This document shows, one piece after another, positions 1-9,508 of a DNA stretch of 64,000 nucleotides. The notes below the pieces were generated by a model, which was not told the origin of the DNA, searched no databases, and was given only the letters and a program-made list of their open reading frames with translations. A program made the position numbers and the translations under genes. This stretch comes from Sphingobacteriales bacterium (GTDB taxonomy: Bacteria; Bacteroidota; Bacteroidia; Chitinophagales; UBA2359): assembly GCA_016700115.1 (NCBI GenBank), contig CP064999.1:372001-436000 (forward strand). Direction: 5' to 3'. Within the stretch, counting starts at the first letter, position 1. Every line of letters begins with the position of its first letter.

Positions 1-1
1 C

Positions 2-388
2 ACAGTTATCCGGGGCAACTTCAACAACTATGTTTACAACAACGTCAATTCTGACAGAGGGATTAAATTCATTACAGGTGCGACACCGGATTATATTACC
101 AACACCCTCAGTACTGCACTTGAAGACGGATTTACCAGCCGCGAGTATTTCTCTGATCACTATGTCGAAAATGCTTCATTTATGCGCATAGACAACATCA
201 CCCTCGGCTACGCCTTCGACAAATTGTTTACCAACCGTTTCAACGGCAGGTTATATGCTACTGTTCAAAATGTAGGGGTAATCACCAACTATACCGGCTT
301 GGATCCTGAAGTTCAAAACGGTATTGACAACAATATCTACCCACGTCCAAGGACATTCCTTTTAGGACTTAATCTCAACTTTAAGTAA
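2..388 (+). CDS. SusC/RagA-type TonB-dependent receptor, C-terminal fragment
   Basis: Only the last 128 codons are present; the gene runs in from the left edge in frame 2. The visible part has the alternating strands typical of the end of a SusC outer-membrane barrel, including a conserved stretch of the FMRIDNITLGYAF type, then QNVGVITNYTGLDPEV, and the terminal FLLGLNLNFK ending in an aromatic-Leu-Asn-Phe-Lys barrel-closing strand. SusD starts 23 bases downstream, the usual SusC-SusD order, so the receptor should form the channel of a SusCD glycan importer. The neighbouring SusE and GH13 enzyme suggest that the substrate is starch or malto-oligosaccharide. The plug domain, the TonB box and the true start lie outside the window. 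Confidence 0.93.
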   Translation, partial: TVIRGNFNNYVYNNVNSDRGIKFITGATPDYITNTLSTALEDGFTSREYFSDHYVENASFMRIDNITLGYAFDKLFTNRFNGRLYATVQNVGVITNYTGLDPEVQNGIDNNIYPRPRTFLLGLNLNFK

Positions 389-411
389 CTCATCAAACCA
401 TACGCATTGTT

Positions 412-2013
412 ATGAAAAATAAATCTTTTCTCCATACATCCTTAGCCCTGGTCTTACTCGCTTGGTTGGTCAGTTTTACGGCCTGCCTAAAAGACCTCGA
501 TACAATACCCCTTGATCCGGAAGAAATAACGGCAGCATCAGTCTATAATAACCCCGATGCCTACAAACAAGTATTGGCAAAACTCTATGCAGGGTTAGCC
601 CTTAGCGGACAGGAAGGCCCCGCCGGCAAACCCGATATCAGCGGGATTGACGAAGGCTTTTCTACCTACCTTCGCCAATACTGGAAAGCTCAGGAACTGA
701 CTACGGACGAAGCCATTATCGGATGGAATGACGGCAACCTGCCCGATTACCATTTCCACCGGTGGACAGCAAGCAACGAATTTGTTGCCGCTATGTATTA
801 CAGAATCTATTATCAGATTACACTGTGCAACGAATATCTCCGGGAAACCACCGATGAAAAATTAAATGACAGAGGTGTATCAGAACAATTAAAAGCTGAA
901 ATCGCCAACTTCAGAGCCGAAGCACGTTTCCTGCGAGCCTTGAGTTATTGGCACGCACTCGATTTGTTTGAAAATGTTCCTTTTGTAACCGAAGAGGATA
1001 ATGTAGGTTCGTTCCTGCCGGTTCAAACCAATGGCAACGACTTGTTTGCCTATATAGAAAGCGAGTTGAAAGCCATCGAAAACCAACTTGTTGCCCCAAG
1101 AGCCAACGAATACGGACGCGCTGATCAGGGTGCTGCCTGGACGCTTTTGGCAAAGCTATACCTCAATGCAAATACCTATACCGGCTCAGACCGCAATACC
1201 GATTGCATTACTTACTGCAAAAAAGTGATTGATGCCGGCTATGCACTGACACCAGAATATTCGCACCTGTTTTTACGGGATAACGACAACAACGAAGAAA
1301 TGATTTTTGCCGTCAGGTTTGATGGAAATACCGGAAGAACCTGGGGTGGCATGACCTTTTTGGTTCACGCACCGGTGGGAGGAAGCATGAGTGCCGGACA
1401 ATTCGGAATCAACGGCGGTTGGGCAGGGTTAAGAACAACCCCTGAGTTCGTAGGCAAGTTTACGGATATCACCGGTAATACCGACTCACGGGCAATGTTC
1501 TACACAGATGGCCAATCTTTGGAAATTGACGATGTGTTTAACTTCAACAATGGGTATGCCATCACTAAATACAAAAATGTGGACAGAAACGGAGTTGCAG
1601 GGTCTGATGCCTCCGGAAACTGGGTGGACAACGATTTCCCTATGTTCCGCCTTGCAGATGTCTATTTGATGTATGCCGAAGCCGTCAAAAGAGGCGGAGG
1701 CGGAGGTGATGAAGCCACCGCTTTGGGGTATCTCAACGCACTTCGCCAACGGGCTTATGGAGATGAAAGCGGCAACCTGTCTGCCTATGACCTCAACCTG
1801 ATTCTCGATGAGCGTGCCCGAGAACTTTACTGGGAAGGACACCGTCGTACAGACCTGATTCGTTATGGTTTGTTTACCAACGGCACCTATCATTGGGGCT
1901 GGAAAGGTGGAGTAAAAGGTGGCACCGCAACTTCTCCTCACCTGAACCTGTTCCCAATTCCTGCCGCCGACATTATTGCAAATCCAAATTTAGATCCCAA
2001 TCCCGGCTATTAG
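412..2013 (+). CDS. SusD/RagB family outer-membrane nutrient-binding lipoprotein
   Basis: A 533-residue protein of normal SusD length. The N-terminus is a lipoprotein signal with Cys25 in SFTAC, so the mature protein is probably lipid-anchored and, as known for SusD, surface exposed on top of SusC. The alpha-helical TPR-like body is recognisable (RAEARFLRALSYWHALDLFENVPFV is the classic SusD helix, about residues 165-190), and the C-terminal part has the RARELYWEGHRRTDLIRYG signature around residue 470, followed by FPIPAADIIANPNLDPNPGY at the end. It lies between susC and susE in one transcription unit with short gaps, and probably binds the glycan and hands it to SusC. Starch as ligand is inferred from the operon, not from SusD itself. 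Confidence 0.95.
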   Translation: MKNKSFLHTSLALVLLAWLVSFTACLKDLDTIPLDPEEITAASVYNNPDAYKQVLAKLYAGLALSGQEGPAGKPDISGIDEGFSTYLRQYWKAQELTTDEAIIGWNDGNLPDYHFHRWTASNEFVAAMYYRIYYQITLCNEYLRETTDEKLNDRGVSEQLKAEIANFRAEARFLRALSYWHALDLFENVPFVTEEDNVGSFLPVQTNGNDLFAYIESELKAIENQLVAPRANEYGRADQGAAWTLLAKLYLNANTYTGSDRNTDCITYCKKVIDAGYALTPEYSHLFLRDNDNNEEMIFAVRFDGNTGRTWGGMTFLVHAPVGGSMSAGQFGINGGWAGLRTTPEFVGKFTDITGNTDSRAMFYTDGQSLEIDDVFNFNNGYAITKYKNVDRNGVAGSDASGNWVDNDFPMFRLADVYLMYAEAVKRGGGGGDEATALGYLNALRQRAYGDESGNLSAYDLNLILDERARELYWEGHRRTDLIRYGLFTNGTYHWGWKGGVKGGTATSPHLNLFPIPAADIIANPNLDPNPGY

Positions 2014-2038
2014 AATCACTTTCTAAAACCTTTTAAAA

Positions 2039-3082
2039 ATGAAACAAATAATCTTATTCCTGTTCATACTTTTTGCCATTTCGGGCTTTGTTGCCTGCGA
2101 AAAAGAAGGCGATACTATAACTGTCAAATTGCTGAATAACCCAAATATAACTGCTCCGGTTAGCGGTGTAACTTATGTATTTACGGAGGAGACCGCCGGC
2201 GACACCCTGCCCGTTATTAAATGGACAGAAGCAAACTTTAATTATCAGGCCGCTATTACTTACAGAGTAGAAGTGGCAACTGCCGGAACTTCGTTTGCCA
2301 CCCCGCAATCACTTGGCTCATTATCTGGAACTGAGTTTAGTTTGACGGTTGGAAGTTTCAATTCTTCTTTGATTGCAATGGGATTAACCCCGTTTGAAGA
2401 AGCAGCCTTAGAATTGCGCATAGTGGGTTCTGTCAGCGATTTTGTTGAAAATGCTTATTCCAATGTTGTCGCCATGACCGTTACCCCTTATTTGTCTATC
2501 CCCGTTTTCCCCATGCTTCAGGTTCCCGGCTCCTATCAGGGTTGGGCACCTTCCAATCTCGAAACCGCCATTCCTTCGGTCAAAAGTGACGGCAAATATG
2601 AAGGCTATATCTTCTTCCCTAACGATAATACCGAGTTTAAATTTACCCAAGGCCTTAACTGGGATGTAAACTGGGGAGATGATGGCGCAAACGGTACCTT
2701 AGACCCCAACGGAGCAAATATAATAGCTCCCTTGGCCGGGTTGCACAAGCTAAACGTCAATTTGCCGGCATTAACCTTTACCCAACTCAAAACCGATTGG
2801 GGACTGATTGGAAGCGCAACGCCCGGAGGTTGGGATTCGGATCAGGATTTGACTTACGATGCTGCTACCAGAAGCATGGTCATTACCCTCGACCTGGTAG
2901 CCGGCGAAATCAAATTCAGAGCCAACGATGATTGGGGATTAAACTATGGAGATACCGGCGCTGACGGAAAATTAGAAGAAGGCGGTGACAACATTGCCAT
3001 TGCCGAAGCCGGAAACTATACCATAGCTTTTGACCTCAAACAAACTTTCGGCAACTATACCTACACCATTACCAAAAACTAA
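2039..3082 (+). CDS. SusE/SusF-type starch-binding outer-membrane lipoprotein
   Basis: A 347-residue lipoprotein with Cys20 in the lipobox GFVAC. An N-terminal SusE-type Ig-like domain (about residues 22-145) is followed by two carbohydrate-binding repeats of the SusE/SusF kind, each starting at a glycine/tryptophan-rich segment (SYQGWAPSN near 165 and ATPGGWDSDQDLTYD near 262). Each contains a repeated motif of the NWGDDGANGTL / NYGDTGADGKLEEGG type, which shows internal duplication. In known Sus systems these surface proteins hold starch close to SusCD. The stop codon is followed directly by ATG of the next frame (TAAATG), so translation of the esterase could be coupled, although a terminator-like hairpin begins 24 bases after the stop. 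Confidence 0.9.
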   Translation: MKQIILFLFILFAISGFVACEKEGDTITVKLLNNPNITAPVSGVTYVFTEETAGDTLPVIKWTEANFNYQAAITYRVEVATAGTSFATPQSLGSLSGTEFSLTVGSFNSSLIAMGLTPFEEAALELRIVGSVSDFVENAYSNVVAMTVTPYLSIPVFPMLQVPGSYQGWAPSNLETAIPSVKSDGKYEGYIFFPNDNTEFKFTQGLNWDVNWGDDGANGTLDPNGANIIAPLAGLHKLNVNLPALTFTQLKTDWGLIGSATPGGWDSDQDLTYDAATRSMVITLDLVAGEIKFRANDDWGLNYGDTGADGKLEEGGDNIAIAEAGNYTIAFDLKQTFGNYTYTITKN

Positions 3083-4054
3083 ATGGACGGTTATTTTCAT
3101 AAAACAAAACTTTCCGTGAGGCACTACCTTGCGGAAAGTTTTTTTTATTTCCTGTATTTCACATTGTTGCACCCAACAATCGTCCCTTTGATGTTAAAGG
3201 CGCAACCCAAAATTCAGGTTGAAGGCAGCATTGAAAGAATTTCTTTTTTTAAATCCAAATATGTTGAACCAAGACATGTAGATGTTTGGTTGCCACCTGA
3301 TTATTTCCAAAACCTGCATCAAAAATTTGAAGTTATTTACATGCATGACGGGCAGAATTTGTTTTCTCCCGAAACAGCTTATGGGGGAATAGAATGGCAA
3401 GTTGATGAAACGACTGCCAATCTCATTCGCGAAAAAAAGATTAACCCCTGCATCATTGTCGGTATCTGGAACTCTCCTAAACGATTTGCAGAATACCTGC
3501 CTAAAGCCCCATACAACCTCTTAGACCCTGATTATAAAAACAAACTCAAACAAGAACGCTTGCCAAACGATAAGGTACTTTCTGACAATTATCTAAAGTT
3601 TTTGGTCAAAGAATTAAAACCTTATATAGACAGAAATTACCGAACACTACCAAACCGTAGCAACACTTTTGTCGCCGGTTCCAGTATGGGAGGATTAATT
3701 TCACTTTACGCCCTTTGCCAATATCCCAAAGTGTTTGGAGGAGCTGCTTGTATTTCTACACACTGGCCGGCAAGCCTTAAAGAAAACAACCCTAATTTTA
3801 CCAAAGCCTATCTGAAGTATCTGAAAAAACAGCTTCCTAAACCTAAACATCATACCATCTATTTTGACTTTGGCACCGAAACCCTCGATGCCTGGTATGA
3901 AGACCATCAATTGGCCGTTGATGCTTTTTTTAAAGAAAAAGGTTATTTCCCCGATTATTGTCTGAGTAAAAAATTCGAAGGTGCGGCACACAACGAACAG
4001 GACTGGCAAAAAAGATTTCATATCCCCCTCCTGTTCTTATTATCGCCCGAATAA
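3083..4054 (+). CDS. Putative secreted esterase (esterase D/Fes-like alpha/beta hydrolase)
   Basis: Up to 323 residues. The body is an alpha/beta hydrolase of the esterase D/enterochelin-esterase type: VDVWLPPDYF, YMHDGQNLF, the nucleophile elbow GSSMGG and a C-terminal histidine segment GAAHNEQDWQKR. The start is uncertain. ATG 3083 follows the susE stop directly and gives a plausible signal peptide (hydrophobic FFYFLYFTLLHPTIVPLML, then KAQ), GTG 3116 would keep that signal, and ATG 3191 would remove it. I kept 3083 because relatives are exported and because the mature part seems to begin at AQPKIQ. The first 20 codons overlap a terminator-like hairpin. It sits between susE and the amylase; a role in removing acyl groups from glycans is inference. 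It is a paralogue of the esterase at 20444. Confidence 0.8.
   Translation: MDGYFHKTKLSVRHYLAESFFYFLYFTLLHPTIVPLMLKAQPKIQVEGSIERISFFKSKYVEPRHVDVWLPPDYFQNLHQKFEVIYMHDGQNLFSPETAYGGIEWQVDETTANLIREKKINPCIIVGIWNSPKRFAEYLPKAPYNLLDPDYKNKLKQERLPNDKVLSDNYLKFLVKELKPYIDRNYRTLPNRSNTFVAGSSMGGLISLYALCQYPKVFGGAACISTHWPASLKENNPNFTKAYLKYLKKQLPKPKHHTIYFDFGTETLDAWYEDHQLAVDAFFKEKGYFPDYCLSKKFEGAAHNEQDWQKRFHIPLLFLLSPE
3106..3147 (+). terminator. Rho-independent terminator-like hairpin inside the esterase leader
   Basis: Arms AAAACTTTCCG (3106-3116) and CGGAAAGTTTT (3132-3142) pair perfectly over 11 bases around a 15-base loop, and the right arm runs into an uninterrupted T tract to 3147. It looks like the end of the susCDE transcript but lies inside the open frame that encodes the esterase signal peptide. 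Confidence 0.7.
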
Positions 4055-4111
4055 CCCACCGGAAAAAGCAACCGGTTTACCTGTTCATTGAAACTCAAAA
4101 AATCTATCCCT

Positions 4112-5989
4112 ATGAAATATTTCTATTCAATTTTTCAGTTCATTTTAGTTAGTTGGTTTTCTTTATCCCCGACTTTATTCGCTCAACAAAAAGTAGAACT
4201 TTACCCCCCAAATTGGTGGGTGGGAATGAAATGGAACAAGGTACAACTGCTTGCCCGCTCCGACAACGGCAGCTTCAATCAACAGGAGGTTTCTATCAAT
4301 CATAGGGGCATCAGCATCGAAAAAGTACACCGTCTCGAAAACGGTAAGTATATGGCCATTGACCTGAACATTGCCCCGGATGCCCAAACGGGGCAGGTGA
4401 ATGTTCAGTTTTCGGGAGGTAAAGGAAGACCTCAAAACGTAGTTTGGACACTTCAGGCGCGCCGACCCGGAAACGGTACCGATTTTGCCAAAGGGGTTAC
4501 TTCATCTGATTTTATTTACCTCCTGATGCCCGACCGCTTTAGCAATGGCAACCCTGACAACGATCGTATTGCCGGAATGCGCGATCAAACCTTAAACCGC
4601 GATTCTATTTTTCACCGGCATGGGGGCGACTTGCAGGGAGTAATCAATCACCTCGATTATCTCGAAGAACTTGGCGTAACGACTGTGTGGATGACCCCGC
4701 CCATTGAAAACGACATGCCCAACCGCACCGAACATGGCTATGCCTGTACCAACCACTATAGAATAGACCCCCGCCACGGAGGAAATGAAGCCTACAAACA
4801 ACTAAGCGATGCCCTTCACAGTCGCGGTATGAAATTAATACAAGATGCTGTTTACAACCATGTAGGAAGCTACCATTTTACCATCTTAGAACCACCCATG
4901 AAAGACTGGGTGCATCAATGGCCGCAATACACCAACACCACCTATAAAGACCAAACTTTGTTTGACCCTTATGCTTCAGAAATAGACCGGAAAAAAATGA
5001 CAGACGGGTGGTTTGTACCTACAATGCCCGACATTAACCAAAACAATCCTTATGCCGCCAATTTTTTGATCCAGCATGCTCTTTGGAGCGTGGAGGAGTT
5101 TGGCGTAGATGGTTTTAGAATTGATACCTATACCTACAACGACCTCCTGTTTATGAACCGTTGTAACCAAGCACTCGTTGACGAATACCCCAATATCACT
5201 ATGTTTGGTGAAACCTGGGTGCATGGCATGCTCAATCAGGCTTATTTTGTCGAAAACAACCTCGATATTCCTTTTAAAAGTAATCTTCAGGGAGTAACCG
5301 ATTTTCAAACCAACCTCTATGGCATTACTAAAGCAGTTAACGAACCCTTTGGATGGACTGAAGGAGTGAACCGCCTATACACTACCCTTTGCAGTGATTA
5401 TGTGTACAAAGACCCGATGCGTAATGTCATCTTTTTAGACAACCACGATAAAACCCGTTTTTTTACCGAAGTAGGAGAAAATCTGAATAAACATAGAATG
5501 GGTTTGGCATGGTTGCTCACCTGCCGGGGAATTCCTCAAATGTATTACGGCACTGAAGTGTTGATGAGCGGCTCTACCCACCCTTTTGATGGCTTTGTAA
5601 GGCTCGACTTTCCGGGCGGTTGGCAGGGCGACAAGGTCAACGCATTTACTCGTCAGGGTTTAAGCAAAAAACAATCCGAAACACTGGACTATGTTACGAC
5701 ACTTGCCAATTACCGGAAAAAATCATCTGCTATCAAAACCGGAAAATTCATGCACTATGTGCCGCAGGATGGTTTATACGTATATTTCAGGTATGATGAA
5801 CACCAAACCGTGATGTGTATCATGAATACCTCCGACAAAGCCAAAGTTGTAAACTTTGCCGATTATGCCGAAAGAACCCAAGGTTTTAGCCATGCTATCG
5901 GCATCGGCAATATTCCGCAAGCCTACCATCTGACCGAACCGCTTTCTGTTGACAGTTACAATATGCTGGTATTGGAACTGAAAAGATAA
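4112..5989 (+). CDS. GH13 alpha-amylase / neopullulanase-like, secreted
   Basis: A 625-residue enzyme from ATG 4112. The open frame extends to a TTG at 4088, but 4112 gives a clean signal peptide ending at LFAQQ. An N-terminal beta-sandwich of the cyclomaltodextrinase/SusA type (about 25-130, ARRPG at its end) precedes the TIM barrel. All four GH13 signatures are seen: DAVYNHVG, GFRIDTY with nucleophile Asp338, MFGETWV with acid/base Glu367, and FLDNHDKTR with Asp446. The C-terminal beta domain ends in a short sheet. It hydrolyses alpha-1,4 (perhaps alpha-1,6) glucosidic bonds, probably in the periplasm like SusA, and closes the starch locus. No T9SS sorting domain is present, unlike the other exported enzymes in the window. 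Confidence 0.93.
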   Translation: MKYFYSIFQFILVSWFSLSPTLFAQQKVELYPPNWWVGMKWNKVQLLARSDNGSFNQQEVSINHRGISIEKVHRLENGKYMAIDLNIAPDAQTGQVNVQFSGGKGRPQNVVWTLQARRPGNGTDFAKGVTSSDFIYLLMPDRFSNGNPDNDRIAGMRDQTLNRDSIFHRHGGDLQGVINHLDYLEELGVTTVWMTPPIENDMPNRTEHGYACTNHYRIDPRHGGNEAYKQLSDALHSRGMKLIQDAVYNHVGSYHFTILEPPMKDWVHQWPQYTNTTYKDQTLFDPYASEIDRKKMTDGWFVPTMPDINQNNPYAANFLIQHALWSVEEFGVDGFRIDTYTYNDLLFMNRCNQALVDEYPNITMFGETWVHGMLNQAYFVENNLDIPFKSNLQGVTDFQTNLYGITKAVNEPFGWTEGVNRLYTTLCSDYVYKDPMRNVIFLDNHDKTRFFTEVGENLNKHRMGLAWLLTCRGIPQMYYGTEVLMSGSTHPFDGFVRLDFPGGWQGDKVNAFTRQGLSKKQSETLDYVTTLANYRKKSSAIKTGKFMHYVPQDGLYVYFRYDEHQTVMCIMNTSDKAKVVNFADYAERTQGFSHAIGIGNIPQAYHLTEPLSVDSYNMLVLELKR

Positions 5990-6055
5990 CTCGATAATGT
6001 CCGGGATATTAGACATTAAGTATTCTACCCAACCATGTTCTTGGCTTAGAAAATT

Positions 6056-8215
6056 TTACACTTCCTGCCTTTCCAAAACATCGGGATAGCTGATGCGTAT
6101 GTGGTAGATGCTGCGCAGTTGTTTTTTAAACACCTTTTTAATGACCGAAATGTCTTTAAAACTGAGGTCGCAATTCACAAACTGGTTGTCCCGGATTTTG
6201 GTGTCTATAATATGCTCGACAAGATTGTTAATTTGTTCATCAGTAGGGGTATGCATACTGCGGGAGGCAGCTTCCACCGAATCGGCCATCATTACAATTG
6301 CGGTTTCTTTTGAGTAGGGCAAAGGTCCTTTATATCTGAAAAAAGGTTCGTCAATTTCTTCGTTGGGGTTTTCTTTGCGAAAGTTTTGATAGAAATACTC
6401 GACACGGGTGGTGCCGTGATGGGTCCTTATAAAATCAGTTATGATGTTGGGTAGTCTTTCTTTTTTGGCAAGTTCAACCCCATGGGTTACATGCTCTTTA
6501 ATGATGCGAACACTTTCTACATAAGGAATATCATCATGAGGGTTAATTTCGGTGGTTTGGTTTTCGGTAAAGTAAATGGGACGGAGCATTTTACCAATAT
6601 CGTGATACAAGGCTCCCACTTTAGCCAATAAGGGGCGGGCACCAATTTCCAAAGAAGCGGCTTCTGCCAAATTGGCTACCTGCAAAGAATGGGCAAAAGT
6701 TCCGGGGGCTTTTCGCGAAAGACGGCGCAGCAGGGGTTTGTTCAAATCACTCAGTTCCGCAAGGGTTATGTTGGACACAAAACCAAATAGCTTCTCAAAA
6801 ACCGGAATGAGTGGGTAGGCCAACAAACAGAAGAAAGTGTTGACCACCAACCAACCCAAATTAACCCATGGAATTGTTGCCCACGAACCTTCCTGTATTA
6901 AGGAAAGTCCAATAAAACCGGCCAAGTAGGTGGTAAATATATAGGCCGTTGATTTGAAAAAGTCAGACCAGTAATAGGCCCTTTCATTGGCCAAAATGGC
7001 TGCTAAACCGGCTATAAAATGAAGAAACAAAAACTCGAAGCCCATCGGTACAATAAAGCCGGATAATAAAACAATGATGATATGAACATACATTGCCGTG
7101 CGGTTGCCGAAAAAATTGCGCATTACAATCGGCACAATACAATAGGGCAGCATGTACAAACTAAAATTGGTCTGCCCGATTTGGCGAATGTCCACCACTA
7201 AGCGAATCAGGTAAATAAAAGCGGCAATAAAAATCAGGATAAAGGTGAGCTTGCGAGAATTGTAATAGGTTGCCGGTTCAAAAATCTGAAGAAATACGGT
7301 GAACAGCAAAATAGTAACAAATACGAGAATAAAATGGCCGATATTGACTGCGTATTGGTTGAAAAACATAGGGCTGACTACCGAAGAACCCTGGGTTTCG
7401 TAGGCATTTTTCAAAGATTGAAGTTTGCTGTATTGTTCGTTTTTCACCAGCGCCCCCTGTGCTATGATGAGTTCATTTTGCTGAACAACGCCTTTTGTTT
7501 TGGCAATTTTCTTCAGTTCTTCCTCTGTGATTTCGCGCGTAGTTTTCCGGTCAAAGGTGATGTTGGGCTGAAGGCTGTTGCATAGCGGCTCTATAATATC
7601 CCATAAGTTTTCGGGCAATTCAGCCTTTACGGCATTGTCCACGTATTGGCAGGCATCCGTAATATTGGTAAACAACTGATTCGTGTTGAGTATCGTCAAT
7701 GTATTATTTATCAGCAGGTTAATGGAACTTAGGGCAGGTTTACCACTCTTTTTATGCTCTTCGTCTAAGGTGGCAATGCCTTTGGTATATAAAGAATCCA
7801 ATAACCGGTCTGCTGTTCTGACTGCCATCAATGAATCTTTCCGGGAAATTCCGGAGGCTTCGGATTTATCTTCATCTGCATATAATTCAGCAAATTCTGA
7901 GACAAACTGTTCCATTACCTTTTCTTTTACCTTTGCCTCAATTTTGTAGTATGGCGCAAGACTGTCAATCATCCGTTGCTGTTCCATCAGCAATTCATCG
8001 GGCAGCTTTTTGATGGTAAACGTAAATGGTGCATACAGGTTGTCGTATTTCCAGGGCATGTTCAACTCAAAATCGTAGTTGAAATTTTCTTTTGGCAACA
8101 AAGTAGAAATCACCCCAATACAAATCAGCACCAATAAATAACGCACTATGACCAAATGCTTATTGACTATGAGAGAGCTGATGTTTTTTAAGCTAAAAGG
8201 ACGATTAGAAGCCAT
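6056..8215 (-). CDS. 7TM-HD (PgpH/YqfF-type) membrane phosphohydrolase
   Basis: A 719-residue protein with the full PgpH layout: one N-terminal membrane helix (about 22-42), a large extracytoplasmic 7TMR-HDED domain (45-290, rich in charged residues), about seven membrane helices (295-485), and a C-terminal cytoplasmic HD domain. The HD metal ligands are visible in GALYHDIGKM, in the HVTHGVELA histidine and in IRTHHGTTRVEYFY. Characterised PgpH proteins (for example in Listeria) hydrolyse cyclic di-AMP, so this is likely a c-di-AMP phosphodiesterase; that specificity is transferred from the family. The gene is the last of a minus-strand block and converges on the amylase, with 66 bases between them and no clear terminator. 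Confidence 0.88.
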   Translation of the reverse strand: MASNRPFSLKNISSLIVNKHLVIVRYLLVLICIGVISTLLPKENFNYDFELNMPWKYDNLYAPFTFTIKKLPDELLMEQQRMIDSLAPYYKIEAKVKEKVMEQFVSEFAELYADEDKSEASGISRKDSLMAVRTADRLLDSLYTKGIATLDEEHKKSGKPALSSINLLINNTLTILNTNQLFTNITDACQYVDNAVKAELPENLWDIIEPLCNSLQPNITFDRKTTREITEEELKKIAKTKGVVQQNELIIAQGALVKNEQYSKLQSLKNAYETQGSSVVSPMFFNQYAVNIGHFILVFVTILLFTVFLQIFEPATYYNSRKLTFILIFIAAFIYLIRLVVDIRQIGQTNFSLYMLPYCIVPIVMRNFFGNRTAMYVHIIIVLLSGFIVPMGFEFLFLHFIAGLAAILANERAYYWSDFFKSTAYIFTTYLAGFIGLSLIQEGSWATIPWVNLGWLVVNTFFCLLAYPLIPVFEKLFGFVSNITLAELSDLNKPLLRRLSRKAPGTFAHSLQVANLAEAASLEIGARPLLAKVGALYHDIGKMLRPIYFTENQTTEINPHDDIPYVESVRIIKEHVTHGVELAKKERLPNIITDFIRTHHGTTRVEYFYQNFRKENPNEEIDEPFFRYKGPLPYSKETAIVMMADSVEAASRSMHTPTDEQINNLVEHIIDTKIRDNQFVNCDLSFKDISVIKKVFKKQLRSIYHIRISYPDVLERQEV

Positions 8216-8443
8216 AAGGTAATTGGATAGATAACCCTTGAGTGCATACAGAAATTACAAATCCTGCTTGAAACAGGTCAAAGCAGGTGCTAATATAACC
8301 GATTTTATCCGATTTGTGTAAATACTATAGTTATCGCAACCTGTGATGATGCTATTTTAGTATCATCGCCACCTGGCCTGGGTTGTTCGTTTTTTACTTC
8401 GGAAAGATCAAACTACAAATCATTGATCTAAATTGAGCAATAG

Positions 8444-9508
8444 CTACTCATGTAACCAGGTTACTTTGCCGGCTATCAGTTCGTCAAGATCACCTTCCCC
8501 CTTAAATTGTATGGCTTGGTTTATCTGCAAATGCAACAATTCTTCGTAGGTTGGGCGGCTGCTCTCGACATAAAAAACTCCGAAAGGACGCGGTAAAAAG
8601 TCCTTCTCATTCAGTTCTTGTGGCAGGTCGAAAAATCGAGACAAAATTTGAGCTTTGACTAAGTCTGCTTCGTTGTGAATCCATAAATCGTTAGCGCTAA
8701 TATCTCCATTTAAAAGGTTTACCACTCGCGGTGTATAGCCATCCAGCACGATGCCTTTGTCGTTGTTTTGGCCAAATACAAGTGGTTCGTCCTGTTTCAT
8801 AAAAAGGGTCGCCTCTTTTTTGGTAGCGCTGTCTGTAAACACCTCAAAAGCCCCGTCGTTAAAAATATTACAATTCTGGTAAATTTCCAAAAACGAAGCT
8901 CCTTTATGATGATAGCATCGTTTCACCATTTCCTGAAGATGTTTGGGATCCCTGTCCATGGCACGCGCAATAAACGTGGCATTTGCCCCCATAGCAAAAG
9001 CAATGGGGTTAACCGGAAAATCAATGGATCCCAACGGTGTGGATTTGGTTACCTTATGTTGTTCTGATGTAGGTGAGTATTGCCCTTTAGTCAGCCCATA
9101 AATTTGATTGTTAAACAACAAAATATTGAGGTCAAAATTGCGGCGAAGAATATGCAACAGATGATTGCCGCCTATTGACAAACCATCTCCGTCTCCTGTT
9201 ACCACCCAAACGCTAAGGTTGGGGTTTGCAATCCTCAATCCGGAAGCTACCGCGGTTGCTCGACCGTGAATAGAGTGCATTCCATAAGTTTCCATATAAT
9301 ACGGAAAACGGGACGAACAGCCGATACCGGAAACAATGGCAACCTCTTCCCTTTTCAGCCCAAGCTCTGCGATTACTGTCTGTACCTGTTTTAAAATTGA
9401 ATAATCCCCGCATCCCGGACACCATCTCACTTCCTGGTCGGTTGCAAAATCTTTGGCTTTCAGCAATTCAGCGCTGTTGTTTGTTGTAACGGTAGTTTCT
9501 GTTATCAT
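8444..9508 (-). CDS. korB: 2-oxoacid:ferredoxin oxidoreductase subunit beta (2-oxoglutarate type)
   Basis: A 354-residue thiamine-diphosphate subunit. The N-terminus carries the iron-sulfur/TPP motif WCPGCGDYSIL, then GIGCSSRFPYY, the ThDP-binding VVTGDGDGLSIGGNH and FNNQIYGLTKGQYSPTS, all typical of KorB. Length matches the family. With an alpha subunit it would decarboxylate 2-oxoglutarate to succinyl-CoA using ferredoxin. The alpha subunit is normally encoded immediately beside it, but the gene upstream on this strand is a di-haem cytochrome and the downstream one a 7TM-HD protein; the 305 bases upstream carry no korA remnant that I can see. The partner must be elsewhere in the genome. Confidence 0.9.
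   Translation of the reverse strand: MITETTVTTNNSAELLKAKDFATDQEVRWCPGCGDYSILKQVQTVIAELGLKREEVAIVSGIGCSSRFPYYMETYGMHSIHGRATAVASGLRIANPNLSVWVVTGDGDGLSIGGNHLLHILRRNFDLNILLFNNQIYGLTKGQYSPTSEQHKVTKSTPLGSIDFPVNPIAFAMGANATFIARAMDRDPKHLQEMVKRCYHHKGASFLEIYQNCNIFNDGAFEVFTDSATKKEATLFMKQDEPLVFGQNNDKGIVLDGYTPRVVNLLNGDISANDLWIHNEADLVKAQILSRFFDLPQELNEKDFLPRPFGVFYVESSRPTYEELLHLQINQAIQFKGEGDLDELIAGKVTWLHE

Noticed and set aside
1486..1941. 151-codon minus-strand frame inside susD
   Set aside because: Shadow of a strong SusD frame on the opposite strand; no family features.
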